Of a stretch of 50,997 nucleotides of DNA, positions 1 through 9,974 are shown piece after piece (the first letter of the stretch is position 1; each line of letters opens with the position of its first letter). The DNA is taken from NCBI GenBank assembly GCA_947474495.1, contig CANJIM010000013.1:1-50997 (forward strand), written 5' to 3'. Made by a program: the position numbers and the translations under genes. This DNA is from Rhodospirillaceae bacterium. Its GTDB lineage: Bacteria; Pseudomonadota; Alphaproteobacteria; SMXQ01. A model generated the notes under the pieces. The model saw only the letters and a list, made by a program, of their open reading frames with translations, was not told the DNA's origin and made no database searches.

Positions 1-40
1 TTCCCTCCCGGCCGTCCACGTGATAGTCGAAATGCCCCAT
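1..40 (-). CDS. possible 5' end of a divergent gene cut by the window edge
   Basis: On the minus strand an ATG at position 40 opens a frame reading MGHFDYHVDGREG that stays open to the window edge. Only 13 codons are visible, so no family can be named. The reading is plausible because the neighbouring importer starts in the opposite direction at 129, leaving a normal divergent promoter gap. There is no convincing ribosome binding site before the ATG. It could be chance. Confidence 0.2.
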   Translation of the reverse strand, partial: MGHFDYHVDGREG

Positions 41-128
41 CTTCGGCGCTGAGGGGATTAGCGCCGCCCCATCCGGGCAACTGCCCATCGCTCCGCAGCT
101 CGCAAGACCCGTCGGAAAGGAATACTCG

Positions 129-1721
129 ATGACCCGTTTCTCTCTCCGCATCAGCGCCCTCGCGCTTGCCGCCAGCCTCGCCCTGTCGGGCCAGGCCATC
201 GCCCAAGGCACCCCCGTTCGCGGCGGCACCCTGTCGATGATCTTGAACCCGGAACCGCCGGTTCTCGTCACCGGCGTGAACAGCGCCTCGCCGGTCGCCG
301 CGGTATCGCCGCGCATGTTCGAGGGCCTCGCCACTTACACGCCCGACTTCAAGATGGTGCCGGTGCTCGCCACTTCGTGGGACCAGAGCGCCGACGGCAA
401 GACCATCACCTTCAAGCTGCGCCCAAACGTGAAGTGGCATGACGGAAAGCCCTTCACCTCGGCCGACGTGCAGTTCTCCTTCATGGACATCTTGAAGAAG
501 GTTCACTCGCGCGGCACGGCGACCTACCTGCATCTCATCGCCGTCGAGACGCCCGACCCGCTCACCGCCATCTTCAAGCTGGACGAGCCATCGCCCTACA
601 TTATGCGCGCGCTCGCCGGCGTCGAATCGCCGATCATGCCCAAGCATATCTATGAAGGCAGCGATCCGCTGAAGAACCCGGCGAACGTCAAGCCGATCGG
701 CACCGGTCCCTTCAAGTTCAAGGAATGGGAACGCGGCAACTACATCATGCTCGAGCGCAACCCCGACTATTGGGATGCCGGCAAGCCTTACCTCGACGCC
801 ATTATCTTCCGCATCATCCCCGACGGCTCGGCCCGCGCCGTCGCGCTGGAAAGCGGCGCCGTGCAGTACGGCACCCAGTATGTCGTCCCGCTCAACGACG
901 TGGCTCGCCTCGCCAAGCTGCCGAACCTGAACGTGACCACTGCCGGCTACGAATACAACACGTCGGTGAACTACCTCGAGTTCAACTTGCGCCGCCCCTA
1001 TCTGCAGGACCGCCGCGTGCGCCAGGCCATCGCCCACACGATCAACACCGACTTCCTGGTGAAGAACGTGTGGTTCGGCTTCGCCACCAAGGCGACCTCG
1101 CCGGTGACCGACAAGCAGAAAGACTTCCACACCGCCAACGTGCCGCAGTACCCGTACGACCTGAAGAAGGCCGAGCAGCTGCTGGACGAGGCCGGCTATA
1201 AGAAGGGCGCCGACGGCATCCGCTTCAAGGTCACCATCGACTGGTCGCCCAGCGGCGAGATGTTCAAGCAGACCGCAGAACTACTGCGCCAGGGTCTGCA
1301 ACGCGTCGGTATCCAGGCGGAGATCCGCAACTCAGACAGCCCGACCTACCTGCGTCGCGTCTGGACCGACAACGATTTCGACATCAACATCTACTCGGCC
1401 TCGAACATCGCCGACCCGGTGATCGGCATCCAGCGCTTCTACTGGAGCAAGTCGATCCAAAAGGGTGTCACCTACTCGAACGGTTCGGGCTATAACAACC
1501 CCGAGATGGACAAGATCCTCGAGTCGGCTCAGATCGAAAACGATCCGGCGAAGCGCCGCAAACTATACGAAGACACGCAGCGGTTGGTGATGACCGACCT
1601 GCCGAACATGGGCCTCGTCTACATCCAGTGGTTCACGATTCACGACAAGAAGGTGAAGAATCTCAACACCACGGGCCTCGGCCCGATGGAGAGCTTCGCC
1701 GACGTCTATATAGAAAAGTGA
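129..1721 (+). CDS. ABC transporter substrate-binding protein, family 5 (peptide/nickel type)
   Basis: A 530-residue periplasmic binding protein that would deliver its ligand to the permeases encoded directly downstream. Residues 1-26 form a Sec signal peptide (basic MTRFSLR start, hydrophobic core, AIA cleavage site). The mature part has family SBP_bac_5 features: an early RMFEGLATY segment, LRPNVKWHDGKPFTSADV, and GTGPFKFKEW near residue 190. Length is usual for the family. A purine-rich AAAGGAA lies 6-8 bases before the ATG. It is the first gene of a five-gene importer operon; 26 bases separate it from the next gene. The ligand cannot be read from sequence: family members bind peptides, nickel, opines or other small molecules. 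Confidence 0.93.
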   Translation: MTRFSLRISALALAASLALSGQAIAQGTPVRGGTLSMILNPEPPVLVTGVNSASPVAAVSPRMFEGLATYTPDFKMVPVLATSWDQSADGKTITFKLRPNVKWHDGKPFTSADVQFSFMDILKKVHSRGTATYLHLIAVETPDPLTAIFKLDEPSPYIMRALAGVESPIMPKHIYEGSDPLKNPANVKPIGTGPFKFKEWERGNYIMLERNPDYWDAGKPYLDAIIFRIIPDGSARAVALESGAVQYGTQYVVPLNDVARLAKLPNLNVTTAGYEYNTSVNYLEFNLRRPYLQDRRVRQAIAHTINTDFLVKNVWFGFATKATSPVTDKQKDFHTANVPQYPYDLKKAEQLLDEAGYKKGADGIRFKVTIDWSPSGEMFKQTAELLRQGLQRVGIQAEIRNSDSPTYLRRVWTDNDFDINIYSASNIADPVIGIQRFYWSKSIQKGVTYSNGSGYNNPEMDKILESAQIENDPAKRRKLYEDTQRLVMTDLPNMGLVYIQWFTIHDKKVKNLNTTGLGPMESFADVYIEK

Positions 1722-1747
1722 GCCGACCTGAGTTCGAGTACGCGTAA

Positions 1748-2776
1748 ATGACGATGGCGACAGAAAGCGTGGGCGCAGGCGCCGCCCGGCGCGCGAGCCG
1801 TGAGAGGCTTGCGCGCTATCTGGCCCGACGTTTTGGCCAGGCCGCGATCACGCTTATCGCCATCGTCATTCTCAACTTCGTCATCCTGCATCTCGCGCCG
1901 GGCGATGCCATCGACGTGCTCGCCGGCGAATCTGGCGGCGCCGGGCCAGAATATCTCGCGCAGATGCGCAAGTCTTACGGCCTCGACCAGCCGATTTACG
2001 TGCAGATGGTCCAATATCTCTGGAACGTCGCGCAGCTGAACTTCGGCTTCTCCTTCCGCAACAACGTCTCCGTGCTCGAACTGATCATGAGCCGCCTGCC
2101 GGCGACACTGCTCCTCATGATCGCCAGCATCCTCCTCTCCTTCACCGCCGGCGTGCTGCTCGGCGTTTTCGCCGCGCGCCGCGTCAACACCTTTGCCGAT
2201 AACGCCGTCTCGGTGCTGGCGCTTTTATGCTACGCCACACCGCTGTTCTGGTTCGGCCTGATGGCCATCGTGTTGTTCACCGTGAAGCTTGGCTGGCTAC
2301 CGGGCAACGGCATGTACACCATTGCCGCCAATTTCAACTGGTTCGAGGCGACGATCGACGTACTCCGACATCTCGCCCTGCCGGCACTCAGCCTCGCGCT
2401 GTTCCATATGGCGGTCTATACGCGCCTGATGCGCGCGTCGATGCTGGAAATCTACGGCCTCGACTACATCCGCACCGCGCGCGCCAAGGGCCTGTCGCAA
2501 CGTCGCATCGCCTTCCGCCATGTGCTCCCCAATGCCATCCTGCCGATGGTCACCATGCTCGGTCTGCAGGTCGGTGCGCTGCTCGGCGGCGCCGTGCTGG
2601 TCGAGACGGTGTTCGGCTGGCCCGGCCTTGGCCGTCTCGCCTTCGACGCCATCCTGCAGCGCGACCATAATCTGCTGATCGGCATCCTCTTGTTCAGCTC
2701 GGCGCTCGTCATCGTCGCCAACCTCATCACCGACCTGGTCTACGCCATGCTCGATCCGCGCATCGAAGTGGCGTGA
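1748..2776 (+). CDS. ABC transporter permease, DppB type
   Basis: A 342-residue inner-membrane permease, the first of the two channel subunits. After a cytoplasmic N-terminus of about 30 residues (arginine-rich) comes a hydrophobic segment at about 30-50, then a periplasmic loop and the core membrane domain from about 115. The EAA loop that contacts the ATPases is at about 241-265 and includes ARAKGLSQRRI. The DppB/OppB family shows this same long first loop. Its TGA stop overlaps the start of the next permease, which argues for translational coupling. Confidence 0.93.
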   Translation: MTMATESVGAGAARRASRERLARYLARRFGQAAITLIAIVILNFVILHLAPGDAIDVLAGESGGAGPEYLAQMRKSYGLDQPIYVQMVQYLWNVAQLNFGFSFRNNVSVLELIMSRLPATLLLMIASILLSFTAGVLLGVFAARRVNTFADNAVSVLALLCYATPLFWFGLMAIVLFTVKLGWLPGNGMYTIAANFNWFEATIDVLRHLALPALSLALFHMAVYTRLMRASMLEIYGLDYIRTARAKGLSQRRIAFRHVLPNAILPMVTMLGLQVGALLGGAVLVETVFGWPGLGRLAFDAILQRDHNLLIGILLFSSALVIVANLITDLVYAMLDPRIEVA

Positions 2777-3618
2777 TGCAGGCCTTTCGCGATTTTTGGC
2801 GGCGCTACCGCCGCAAGACTTCAGCGGTGATCGGCCTCGTGCTGCTTCTCTTCGTCTTCCTCGTCGCTTTTGTCGGCCCCTGGATCGTGCCGGGCGATCC
2901 GTGGGACATGGCGACCATGCCCTTCCTGTGGCCCGGCACCAACGCGGAATTCCCGCTCGGCTCCGACACACTGGGGCGCGACATCCTCACCGGCATCATC
3001 CACGGCTCGCGCGTCTCGCTACTGATCGGCTTCGCGGCCACCTTGGCCGCTCTCGGCCTCGGCGTCACCGTCGGCGCGCTCGCCGGCTATTTCCGCGGCT
3101 GGATCGACGACGTGCTGATGCGCATCACCGAAATCTTCCAGACCGTGCCGACCTTTTTGCTGGCCGTCGTACTCGTCGCGATTTTCAAGCCGTCGATGAC
3201 GACCATCGTGCTGGCAATCAGCGCCGTCACCTGGCCGTCGATCGCGCGACTGGTGCGGGCAGAGTTTCTCTCGCTGCGTGAGCGCGAGTTCGTGCAATCC
3301 TGCGTCGTCATCGGCATGGGCGAAACGCGCATCATCTTCCGCCAAATCCTGCCGAACTGCCTGCCGCCGATCATCGTCATGTCGTCGGTCATGGTGGCCT
3401 CCGCCATTCTCACCGAATCGGGCCTGTCGTTCCTCGGCCTCGGCGATCCCAATCTGATGAGTTGGGGCACCATGATCGGCATCGGCCGCGACGCCATGCG
3501 CACCGCCTGGTACATGAGCGCCCTGCCCGGCGTCGCCATCCTCATCACCGTGCTCGCCCTCAACCTCGTCGGCGAGGGGCTGAACGACGCGCTCAACCCG
3601 CGCCTGAAGAACCATTGA
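2773..3618 (+). CDS. ABC transporter permease, DppC type
   Basis: The second channel subunit, about 280 residues. It shows the DppC/OppC pattern: an N-terminal membrane segment (about 18-40), a periplasmic stretch with the family [10 protein letters not shown] motif near residue 75, then the core domain. The start is either the GTG at 2773 or the ATG at 2776; both overlap the stop of the upstream permease. The stop overlaps the ATG of the following ATPase gene in TGATG. The gene belongs to the importer operon 129-5590. Confidence 0.93.
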   Translation: MMQAFRDFWRRYRRKTSAVIGLVLLLFVFLVAFVGPWIVPGDPWDMATMPFLWPGTNAEFPLGSDTLGRDILTGIIHGSRVSLLIGFAATLAALGLGVTVGALAGYFRGWIDDVLMRITEIFQTVPTFLLAVVLVAIFKPSMTTIVLAISAVTWPSIARLVRAEFLSLREREFVQSCVVIGMGETRIIFRQILPNCLPPIIVMSSVMVASAILTESGLSFLGLGDPNLMSWGTMIGIGRDAMRTAWYMSALPGVAILITVLALNLVGEGLNDALNPRLKNH

Positions 3619-4610
3619 TGGCGCCCATTCTCGAAGTGCGCAATTTGCGCACGCAGTTCTCCGGGCCGAACGGCTATGTCACCGTCGTCGATGGCGTCAG
3701 CTTGACGCTGGCGCAAGGCGAGACGCTCGCCATCGTCGGCGAATCGGGCAGCGGCAAGTCCGTCACCGCCATGTCGATTCTGCGCGTGCTGCCCGAGCCG
3801 CCCGCGCGCATCGCCGGCGGCGAAGTGTTGCTCGAAGGCCGCGACCTCCTCAAGCTCGACGAGGAGGCCATGCGCGCCGTGCGCGGCCATCAGATCTCAA
3901 TGATCTTCCAGGAGCCGATGACCTCGCTCAATCCGGTGATGACCATCGGCGATCAGATTGTCGAGGCGCTGTGCGAGCATCGCGACATTTCCCAGGACGA
4001 CGCCTTCGCGGAAGCGGTGGCGCTGCTCGAGCGGGTGCGCATCCCGGACGCCAAGCGCCGCGTGCTCGAATATCCGCACCGCTTGTCGGGCGGTATGCGC
4101 CAGCGCGTGATGATCGCCATGGCACTCGCCTGCCGGCCGCAAATCCTCATCGCCGACGAGCCGACCACCGCGCTCGACGTGACGGTGCAGGCGCAAATTC
4201 TGACGCTGCTGGCCAAGCTGCAAAGCGAATTCGGCATGGGCATTCTGCTCATCACGCACAATCTCGGCGTTGTGGCGCGCGTGGCCCAGCGCGTGATGGT
4301 GATGTATGCCGGTCGCGTCGTCGAGGAAGCCCCCGTTGGGCCGCTGTTCAAGCACCCCCTGCATCCCTACACCGAAGGCCTGCTCGGCGCGACGCCGCGC
4401 ATGCACAGCGATGCCGAGGAAGGCGCGCGTCAGCGCCTGGTCGATATTCCCGGCACCGTGCCGCTGCCCGACAAGCTGCCGCCCGGTTGCGCCTTCGCGC
4501 CGCGCTGCCCAAAGGTGTTCGACCGCTGTTTGAAGGAGCGCCCCGAACTGGTGACGAATCGCGACGGCCGCAAGACCGCCTGCTTCTTGACGCAGGAGAG
4601 GACGGCATGA
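3618..4610 (+). CDS. ABC transporter ATP-binding protein, DppD type
   Basis: A 330-residue ATPase of the importer. Walker A GESGSGKS is at residues 41-48, the signature LSGGM at 156-160, and Walker B LIADEP near 177-182. The C-terminal oligopeptide-transporter extension includes [14 protein letters not shown], whose cysteines match the Fe-S-type cluster motif seen in DppD/OppD proteins. The frame is open further upstream, but MAPILEV at 3618 is the start because it aligns with family N-termini and overlaps the upstream TGA. The stop overlaps the next ATG in ATGA. Confidence 0.93.
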   Translation: MAPILEVRNLRTQFSGPNGYVTVVDGVSLTLAQGETLAIVGESGSGKSVTAMSILRVLPEPPARIAGGEVLLEGRDLLKLDEEAMRAVRGHQISMIFQEPMTSLNPVMTIGDQIVEALCEHRDISQDDAFAEAVALLERVRIPDAKRRVLEYPHRLSGGMRQRVMIAMALACRPQILIADEPTTALDVTVQAQILTLLAKLQSEFGMGILLITHNLGVVARVAQRVMVMYAGRVVEEAPVGPLFKHPLHPYTEGLLGATPRMHSDAEEGARQRLVDIPGTVPLPDKLPPGCAFAPRCPKVFDRCLKERPELVTNRDGRKTACFLTQERTA

Positions 4611-5590
4611 GCGGCCCCTTGCTCTCCATCGCCGGCCTCATCGTGCATTTCAACACGTCGCAAGGCACCGTGCGCGCGGTGGATGGCGTCAGCCTCAGCT
4701 TGAACAAGGGCGAGACGCTCGGCCTGGTCGGCGAATCGGGCTGCGGCAAATCGACGTTGGGCAAGGCCATCGTCGGCCTCGTTAAACCGACCGCCGGCAG
4801 CGTCCAGCTCGACGGCATGGAGATCGCCGGCCTCAGCCGTGGCGAATTGCGCCGCCACCGCGCCCGCCTGCAGATGATCTTTCAAGACCCTTACGCCTCG
4901 CTCAATCCGCGCCTGCGCGTCGGCAAGATCATCGAGGAGCCGCTCAGCGTCCACGGCGTCGGCAACGCCCGCGAACGCCGCGCCGCCGTGGTGCAGCTCG
5001 CCGAGCGCGTCGGCCTGCGCCCGGAAATGCTGACGCGCCATCCCCATGAATTTTCCGGCGGCCAGCGCCAGCGTATCGGCATCGCCCGCGCCCTGGCGCT
5101 CAATCCAGAGATCATCATCTGCGATGAGCCGGTCTCGGCGCTCGACGTGTCGGTGCAGGCCCAGGTCGTTAATCTCCTCGGCGATCTGCAACGCGAGCGC
5201 GGCCTGTCGTACCTGTTTATCTCGCACGACCTGTCTGTGGTGCAGCATCTCGCCCATCGCGTCGCGGTGATGTATCTCGGCAAGATCGTCGAGCAGGCAC
5301 CGCGCAAAAGCCTATGGGCGCGGCCGCTGCATCCCTACACGCGCACCCTGCTCGCCGCCGTGCCGGTGCCCGATCCCGATCAACCCAAGCTGATCGATCA
5401 GCCGATGGTCGAAGGCGAGATTCCCTCACCGCTCAATCCGCCCTCGGGCTGCCATTTCCGCACGCGCTGCCCCTTCGCGCAGGCGATCTGCGCCGAGCAA
5501 GAGCCTGCCCTCAAGGAAGTCGCCGACGGCCATTTCGTCGCCTGCCACTTCGTCGAGCGCAAGCCGGACGGAACAGTCACTGCGCCTTAA
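4607..5590 (+). CDS. ABC transporter ATP-binding protein, DppF type
   Basis: The second ATPase, 327 residues, completing the importer. Walker A GESGCGKS lies at residues 42-49, followed by an [15 protein letters not shown] signature and an [10 protein letters not shown] Walker B. The C-terminal extension carries [14 protein letters not shown], the cysteine motif of DppF/OppF. A longer open frame upstream (from 3971) is a shadow inside the preceding gene; [10 protein letters not shown] at 4607 is the family-like start and overlaps the upstream stop by 4 bases. The stop interlocks with that of the convergent gene at 5587 in a single TTAA. Confidence 0.93.
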   Translation: MSGPLLSIAGLIVHFNTSQGTVRAVDGVSLSLNKGETLGLVGESGCGKSTLGKAIVGLVKPTAGSVQLDGMEIAGLSRGELRRHRARLQMIFQDPYASLNPRLRVGKIIEEPLSVHGVGNARERRAAVVQLAERVGLRPEMLTRHPHEFSGGQRQRIGIARALALNPEIIICDEPVSALDVSVQAQVVNLLGDLQRERGLSYLFISHDLSVVQHLAHRVAVMYLGKIVEQAPRKSLWARPLHPYTRTLLAAVPVPDPDQPKLIDQPMVEGEIPSPLNPPSGCHFRTRCPFAQAICAEQEPALKEVADGHFVACHFVERKPDGTVTAP

Positions 5591-7923
5591 CGGCTGATTA
5601 AACGCCAGATTTTCTCGGGCGTCGCCGGCATGTCGAGATGTGTCACGCCGTAAGGCGCGAGCGCGTCGATCACCGCGCCGATCACCGCCGGAATCGAGCC
5701 GATCACGCCCGCCTCGCCGGCGCCTTTCACGCCCAAGGGATTGGTCGTGCTCGGCACCACATTGGCGAGCACCTCCAGGCGCGGCACATTGCCGGCGCGC
5801 GGCATCGCATAGTCGGTGAAGGAGCCGGTGAGCAGCTGGCCGCTCTCGGCGTCATAAGACACCTGCTCCATCAACGCCTGGCCGATGCCCTGCGCGACGC
5901 CGCCCAGCACCTGGCCCACCACCATGTCATGGTTGAGCACGGTGCCGACGTCGTCGGCGACGACATAGTTCAAAATCTCCAGCGCGCCGGTGTCGGGATC
6001 GATCTCGATCTCGCAGACATGGCAGCCGTTGGGGTAGGACGGCTCGGGCGGCTTGAAGATCGCGCCGCCGTCCAGGCCGCCGGCCAAGTCCGCCGGAAGA
6101 TTAGGATCGTTCGCCGCCTGCACAGCCTCGTCGAAGGTCAGGGTGCGGTTGGTGCCACGCGCGGCGAACTGTCCGTCCGCGAAGCTGACATCCGCCGCAG
6201 CGACGCCGAACTTGTGCGCCACGATTAGCGATAATTTCGTCAGCGTCGCATCTCCAACGAGCGAGACGGCGGAGCCCGCCGTCATCATCGAGCGCGAGCC
6301 GAAGCTGCCGCGGCCCATCTTCACCTTGTCGGTGTCGCCCTGCACGACGCGCAGCCGTTCGCGGGCGATGCCGAACTTCGCCGCCAGCAGATCGGCAAAG
6401 ACCGTCTCATGGCCCTGGCCATTCGACATGGTGCCGACCAGCACGTCGATCGTGCCGTCCGGGTGGAAGCGCAAATCGGCATATTCCTCCCATGGCGCGC
6501 CGTACGGACCGCCAGCCTGCTCGATGCAGTTGGCGATGCCGATGCCGCGCAGCTTGCCCTTGGCCTTGGCGGCGGCGCGCCGCGCCGGAAAGCCGCGCCA
6601 ATCGGCAGCGTCGGCGGCGAGCGTCATGTTGCGTTCGAACTCGCCGGTATCGTAGGTGAAGAGAAAGCCGGTCTTGTAGGGCATGGCCGCGGCCGGAATG
6701 GCGTTGCGCCGGCGTATCTCCAAACGGTCCAGCCCCATTTCCCCGGCGGCGATGTCGATGATGCGCTCAAGCATATAGGTCGCTTCGGGACGACCGGCGC
6801 CACGATAGGACGAGGTCGGCGCCGTGTTGGAGAACAACCCTTCGGCCTTGGCGTGGATCGCCGGCAGCATGTACACACCCGAGAGCGAGCCGAGATTGTT
6901 GGTCGGCGGGTGGGCGCCGCGCAGCGCGACGTAAGCGCCGAGATTGGCCAGGCTATGGACGCGCAGCGCGAGAAACTTGCCGCTCGCATCAAGGCCCAGC
7001 TCGACATCGACGACGTTGTCGCGGCCGTGATCATCGGCCAGCAGCGACTCGCTGCGATCGGCCTGCCAGGCGACGGCGCGGTTCAGGCGCTTGGCCGCCC
7101 ATAGCACGAGGATCTGTTCGCGGAACAAGCCGCCCTTAAGGCCGAAGCCGCCGCCGACATCGGGTGAGATCACCCGCATCTGCTCTTCCGGCACTTTGAA
7201 GATGAACTTCGCCAGCACGCTGCGCATCTGATGCGGCGTCTGATGGCCGGTGGTCAGTGTGTAGCGCCCGCTCGCCGCGTCATAGGCGCCGATGGCGTTG
7301 CGCGGCTCCATCGGATTGGCCGAGACGCGGCTGATCACCATGCGCTGACGCGTCACATGGGCGGCCTGCGCCATCGCCACCTCGGCTGCCGCCGCATCGC
7401 CGATCTCGTAAGTGAAGGAGCGATTGCCTGGCGCCTCGGGCCACAGTTGCGGCGCGTCTGCGTCGGCAGCGCCCGCCGTGTCGGTCACCGATGGCAGCGG
7501 TTCGTAATCGACCTGAATAAGTTCGGCGGCATCCTTCGCCTGGGCCAGCGTCTCGGCGACGATCAAGGTGACGGCGTCGCCGGTGAAACGCACGCGATCA
7601 ACGGCAAGGGCGAGATGCGGCGGCTCGATGATATCCTGCACCTGGCCGTCGGCGCTGCGCGGCCGGCTGACGCAGGGAATCGCGCCGAGCCCGTCAGCCA
7701 GTACGTCGGCGCCGGTGAGGACCGCCAGCACGCCCGGCAGGGCGCAGGCTTCGCGCACGTCGATAGCGCGAATCTCGGCATGGGCATGGGGCGAGCGCAG
7801 GACATAGGCCTGGGCGGCCCCCGCCGGGCGCAGGTCGTCGGTGAAACGCCCCCCGCCGGTGAGCAGCCGGGCGTCTTCCAGGCGGCCTTTTTGGCCGCCG
7901 CTATCGCCAAAGCGCTGGCTCAC
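5587..7923 (-). CDS. molybdenum hydroxylase large subunit (xanthine dehydrogenase / CoxL family, form II)
   Basis: A 778-residue molybdopterin-cytosine-dinucleotide-binding subunit, expected to hydroxylate an aldehyde or N-heterocycle with water as oxygen source. Visible signs are the N-terminal aldehyde oxidase a/b hammerhead domain (about 15-130), DVGGGFGLKGG near 255, SYRGAGRPEA near 375 and GVKGAGEAG near the C-terminus, which supplies the catalytic glutamate. The SYRGAGR loop is the form II type, not the CYSFR-like loop of true CO dehydrogenase. The start is a GTG at 7923 preceded by GGAAAGGG. Oddly, neither the FAD (CoxM) nor the 2Fe-2S (CoxS) subunit is adjacent, so electron acceptors must be encoded elsewhere. 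Confidence 0.9.
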   Translation of the reverse strand: MSQRFGDSGGQKGRLEDARLLTGGGRFTDDLRPAGAAQAYVLRSPHAHAEIRAIDVREACALPGVLAVLTGADVLADGLGAIPCVSRPRSADGQVQDIIEPPHLALAVDRVRFTGDAVTLIVAETLAQAKDAAELIQVDYEPLPSVTDTAGAADADAPQLWPEAPGNRSFTYEIGDAAAAEVAMAQAAHVTRQRMVISRVSANPMEPRNAIGAYDAASGRYTLTTGHQTPHQMRSVLAKFIFKVPEEQMRVISPDVGGGFGLKGGLFREQILVLWAAKRLNRAVAWQADRSESLLADDHGRDNVVDVELGLDASGKFLALRVHSLANLGAYVALRGAHPPTNNLGSLSGVYMLPAIHAKAEGLFSNTAPTSSYRGAGRPEATYMLERIIDIAAGEMGLDRLEIRRRNAIPAAAMPYKTGFLFTYDTGEFERNMTLAADAADWRGFPARRAAAKAKGKLRGIGIANCIEQAGGPYGAPWEEYADLRFHPDGTIDVLVGTMSNGQGHETVFADLLAAKFGIARERLRVVQGDTDKVKMGRGSFGSRSMMTAGSAVSLVGDATLTKLSLIVAHKFGVAAADVSFADGQFAARGTNRTLTFDEAVQAANDPNLPADLAGGLDGGAIFKPPEPSYPNGCHVCEIEIDPDTGALEILNYVVADDVGTVLNHDMVVGQVLGGVAQGIGQALMEQVSYDAESGQLLTGSFTDYAMPRAGNVPRLEVLANVVPSTTNPLGVKGAGEAGVIGSIPAVIGAVIDALAPYGVTHLDMPATPEKIWRLISR

Positions 7924-8071
7924 GATTCCCTTTCCAGCCGTCCGCCTGAGAAGCTAATATCTTACACTTAGGGTATCTGACATTCCAGTAATCCAGCCCC
8001 GAAATCAGCCGGCTGGGCTATATAGCTGGTCGCATCCCATCCGTCACAACAGCCGCAACGAGTACGACCAC
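7924..8071. promoter_or_regulatory. divergent promoter region with candidate GntR operator
   Basis: A 148-base gap between the divergently transcribed molybdenum hydroxylase and ThDP enzyme genes, visibly richer in A and T around 7953-7992 than its flanks. At 7975-7990 it holds ATCTGACATTCCAGTA. This matches 13 of 16 bases of the perfect palindrome at 14621-14636, read in reverse complement. Both sites lie in divergent intergenic regions on either side of the GntR/FCD regulator gene at 13281. That this is its binding site is inference. Confidence 0.45.
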
Positions 8072-9856
8072 ATGGCGCGCCTCGAAGACATCGAACTGCC
8101 GGTCAACGGCGGCAATCCGCCCATCGAATGGTCGAGCGACGTGATGGCGGAGATGATCCGCCGACTCGGCGTCAAATATATCGCCATGAACCCCGGCGCC
8201 AGCTATCGCGGCCTGCACGACAGCCTGGTGAATTACCTCGGTAACCGCGACCCGCAGATGCTGCTGACCTTGAGCGAAGGCCACGCCGTCGCCATCGCCC
8301 ACGGCTACGCCAAGGTCACCGAGGAGCCGATGGGCTGCCTGCTCCATAGCAACGTCGGCCTAATGAACGGCCTGATGCAGATTTTCAACGCCTGGTGCGC
8401 CCGCGTGCCGATGACGGTGATCGGCGCGGTCGGCCCGATCGACGCCGCCGAGCGCCGCCCCTGGGTCGACTGGATTCACACCACCGCCGACCAGGGCGCC
8501 ATGCTGCGCAACTACGTTAAGTGGGATAACACGCCGGCCTCGGTCGGCGCCTCGATCGAGGCGCTATTGCGTGCCCAGCAGATCGCCCGCACGGCGCCGA
8601 AGGGCCCCGTCTACGTCTGCCTCGACGCCGGCCTGCAGGAAAAGCCCAACGAGCAGACGCTCGACGATCTGCCCGACATGGCGCGCTATCAGCCCGGCCC
8701 GACTCCGGCGCCCTCGCCCGTCGCGGTCGAAGAAATGGTCAAGCGCCTGACCGACGCCAAGCGACCGCTGCTGTTCATCGGCAAGGTCTCGCGCGACAAG
8801 GCCGACTGGGACCGCCGCGTGAAGCTTGCCGAGATGCTCGGCGCGCGCGTGGTCACGGACCTGCGTGCCGGCGCCGCCTTCCCAACCGATCATCCGCTGC
8901 ATGGCCCCGACCCGCGCCCCAACCTGCCGAAGGTCAGCCAAGACCTGATGCGCGAAGCCGACGTGATTCTCGCCTTCGACTGCGTCGATCTCGCCGGCGC
9001 CTTGCAGCTGATCGCAGGTAGCGGCGCACCGGCCAAGGCCTACATGATTCACTGCAGCATCGATTCCTACGTGCATAACGGCTGGAGCATGGACCACCAA
9101 GGCCTGCCCGCTGTCGACTTGCGCGTGCTCGCCGAACCGGACGCCACCATCGCCGCGCTGCTCCCCGCGCTCGCCGCCAAGAACGCAACCGGGAAAGGCA
9201 AGTGGGAGGGCGTCGCGCCCGCCAGCCATGCCGTGCCGCCCGCGCCGGAATTGGGCGATCGCGTCATCACCTACAAAGAGCTGACCTACTGCCTCAACGA
9301 GGCGCGCAAGAACCGCAAGTTCACCATCGTGCGGTTCAGCTTGGGCTGGGCCAGCGAATACTACCCGTTCCACGAGCCGCTCGACTTCCTCGGCTGGGAC
9401 GGCGGCGGCGGTCTCGGCGCCGGCCCCGGCATGGGCATCGGCGCCGGCCTCGCCTTGCGCGGCTCGGACCGCGTCGCCATGACCTTGCTCGGCGACAGCG
9501 ACTTCCTGCAGGGCGTCACCGCGCTATGGACGGCGGCGCATTACCGCATCCCGGTGCTGATCATCGTCTGCAACAACAAGTCGAACTTCAACGACGAGAT
9601 CCATCAGGAGGCCGTCGCCAAGGAGCGCAACCGCCCGGTCGAGAACAAATGGATCGGCATGCGCATCGACGATCCCGCCTGCGACATCAAGAAACTCGCC
9701 GAAGGCCAGGGCGTCGAAGCCTCCGATCCCATCGCCCGCGCCGGCGATCTGCCCGCCGCGCTGGAGAAGGCGATTCACGTCGTCGAAGACGGCCGGCCCT
9801 ATGTGCTTGATTTGACGGTCGTTCCCACCGGCGGCCCGTTACTCAAGCGTGCCTGA
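8072..9856 (+). CDS. thiamine-diphosphate-dependent enzyme, acetolactate synthase-like
   Basis: A 594-residue ThDP enzyme with the usual three domains: N-terminal pyrimidine-binding (about 15-190, with the catalytic glutamate in LSEGHAVAIAHGYAK), a central domain (about 220-370), and the C-terminal pyrophosphate-binding domain. The cofactor motif is GDS-X24-NN (GDSDFLQG to IIVCNN). GDS in place of GDG is also seen in oxalyl-CoA decarboxylases and 2-hydroxyacyl-CoA lyases. A glycine-rich GGGGLGAGPGMGIG precedes it. Substrate unknown: a 2-oxoacid decarboxylase, a carboligase or a sulfo-compound lyase are all possible. It is followed after 118 bases by the DapA-family gene, probably in one transcript. 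Confidence 0.87.
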   Translation: MARLEDIELPVNGGNPPIEWSSDVMAEMIRRLGVKYIAMNPGASYRGLHDSLVNYLGNRDPQMLLTLSEGHAVAIAHGYAKVTEEPMGCLLHSNVGLMNGLMQIFNAWCARVPMTVIGAVGPIDAAERRPWVDWIHTTADQGAMLRNYVKWDNTPASVGASIEALLRAQQIARTAPKGPVYVCLDAGLQEKPNEQTLDDLPDMARYQPGPTPAPSPVAVEEMVKRLTDAKRPLLFIGKVSRDKADWDRRVKLAEMLGARVVTDLRAGAAFPTDHPLHGPDPRPNLPKVSQDLMREADVILAFDCVDLAGALQLIAGSGAPAKAYMIHCSIDSYVHNGWSMDHQGLPAVDLRVLAEPDATIAALLPALAAKNATGKGKWEGVAPASHAVPPAPELGDRVITYKELTYCLNEARKNRKFTIVRFSLGWASEYYPFHEPLDFLGWDGGGGLGAGPGMGIGAGLALRGSDRVAMTLLGDSDFLQGVTALWTAAHYRIPVLIIVCNNKSNFNDEIHQEAVAKERNRPVENKWIGMRIDDPACDIKKLAEGQGVEASDPIARAGDLPAALEKAIHVVEDGRPYVLDLTVVPTGGPLLKRA

Positions 9857-9974
9857 CTGTCTCTGAGGCCAGCTTGACTTGGCCGCGCCGTGCCTGCGAT
9901 GTTAGTTGCCAATCCCAATGATATTTCGCGTTCCCGCGCCACCTCGCGCGCCGCGCCTCACGGAAGGATTTCCC

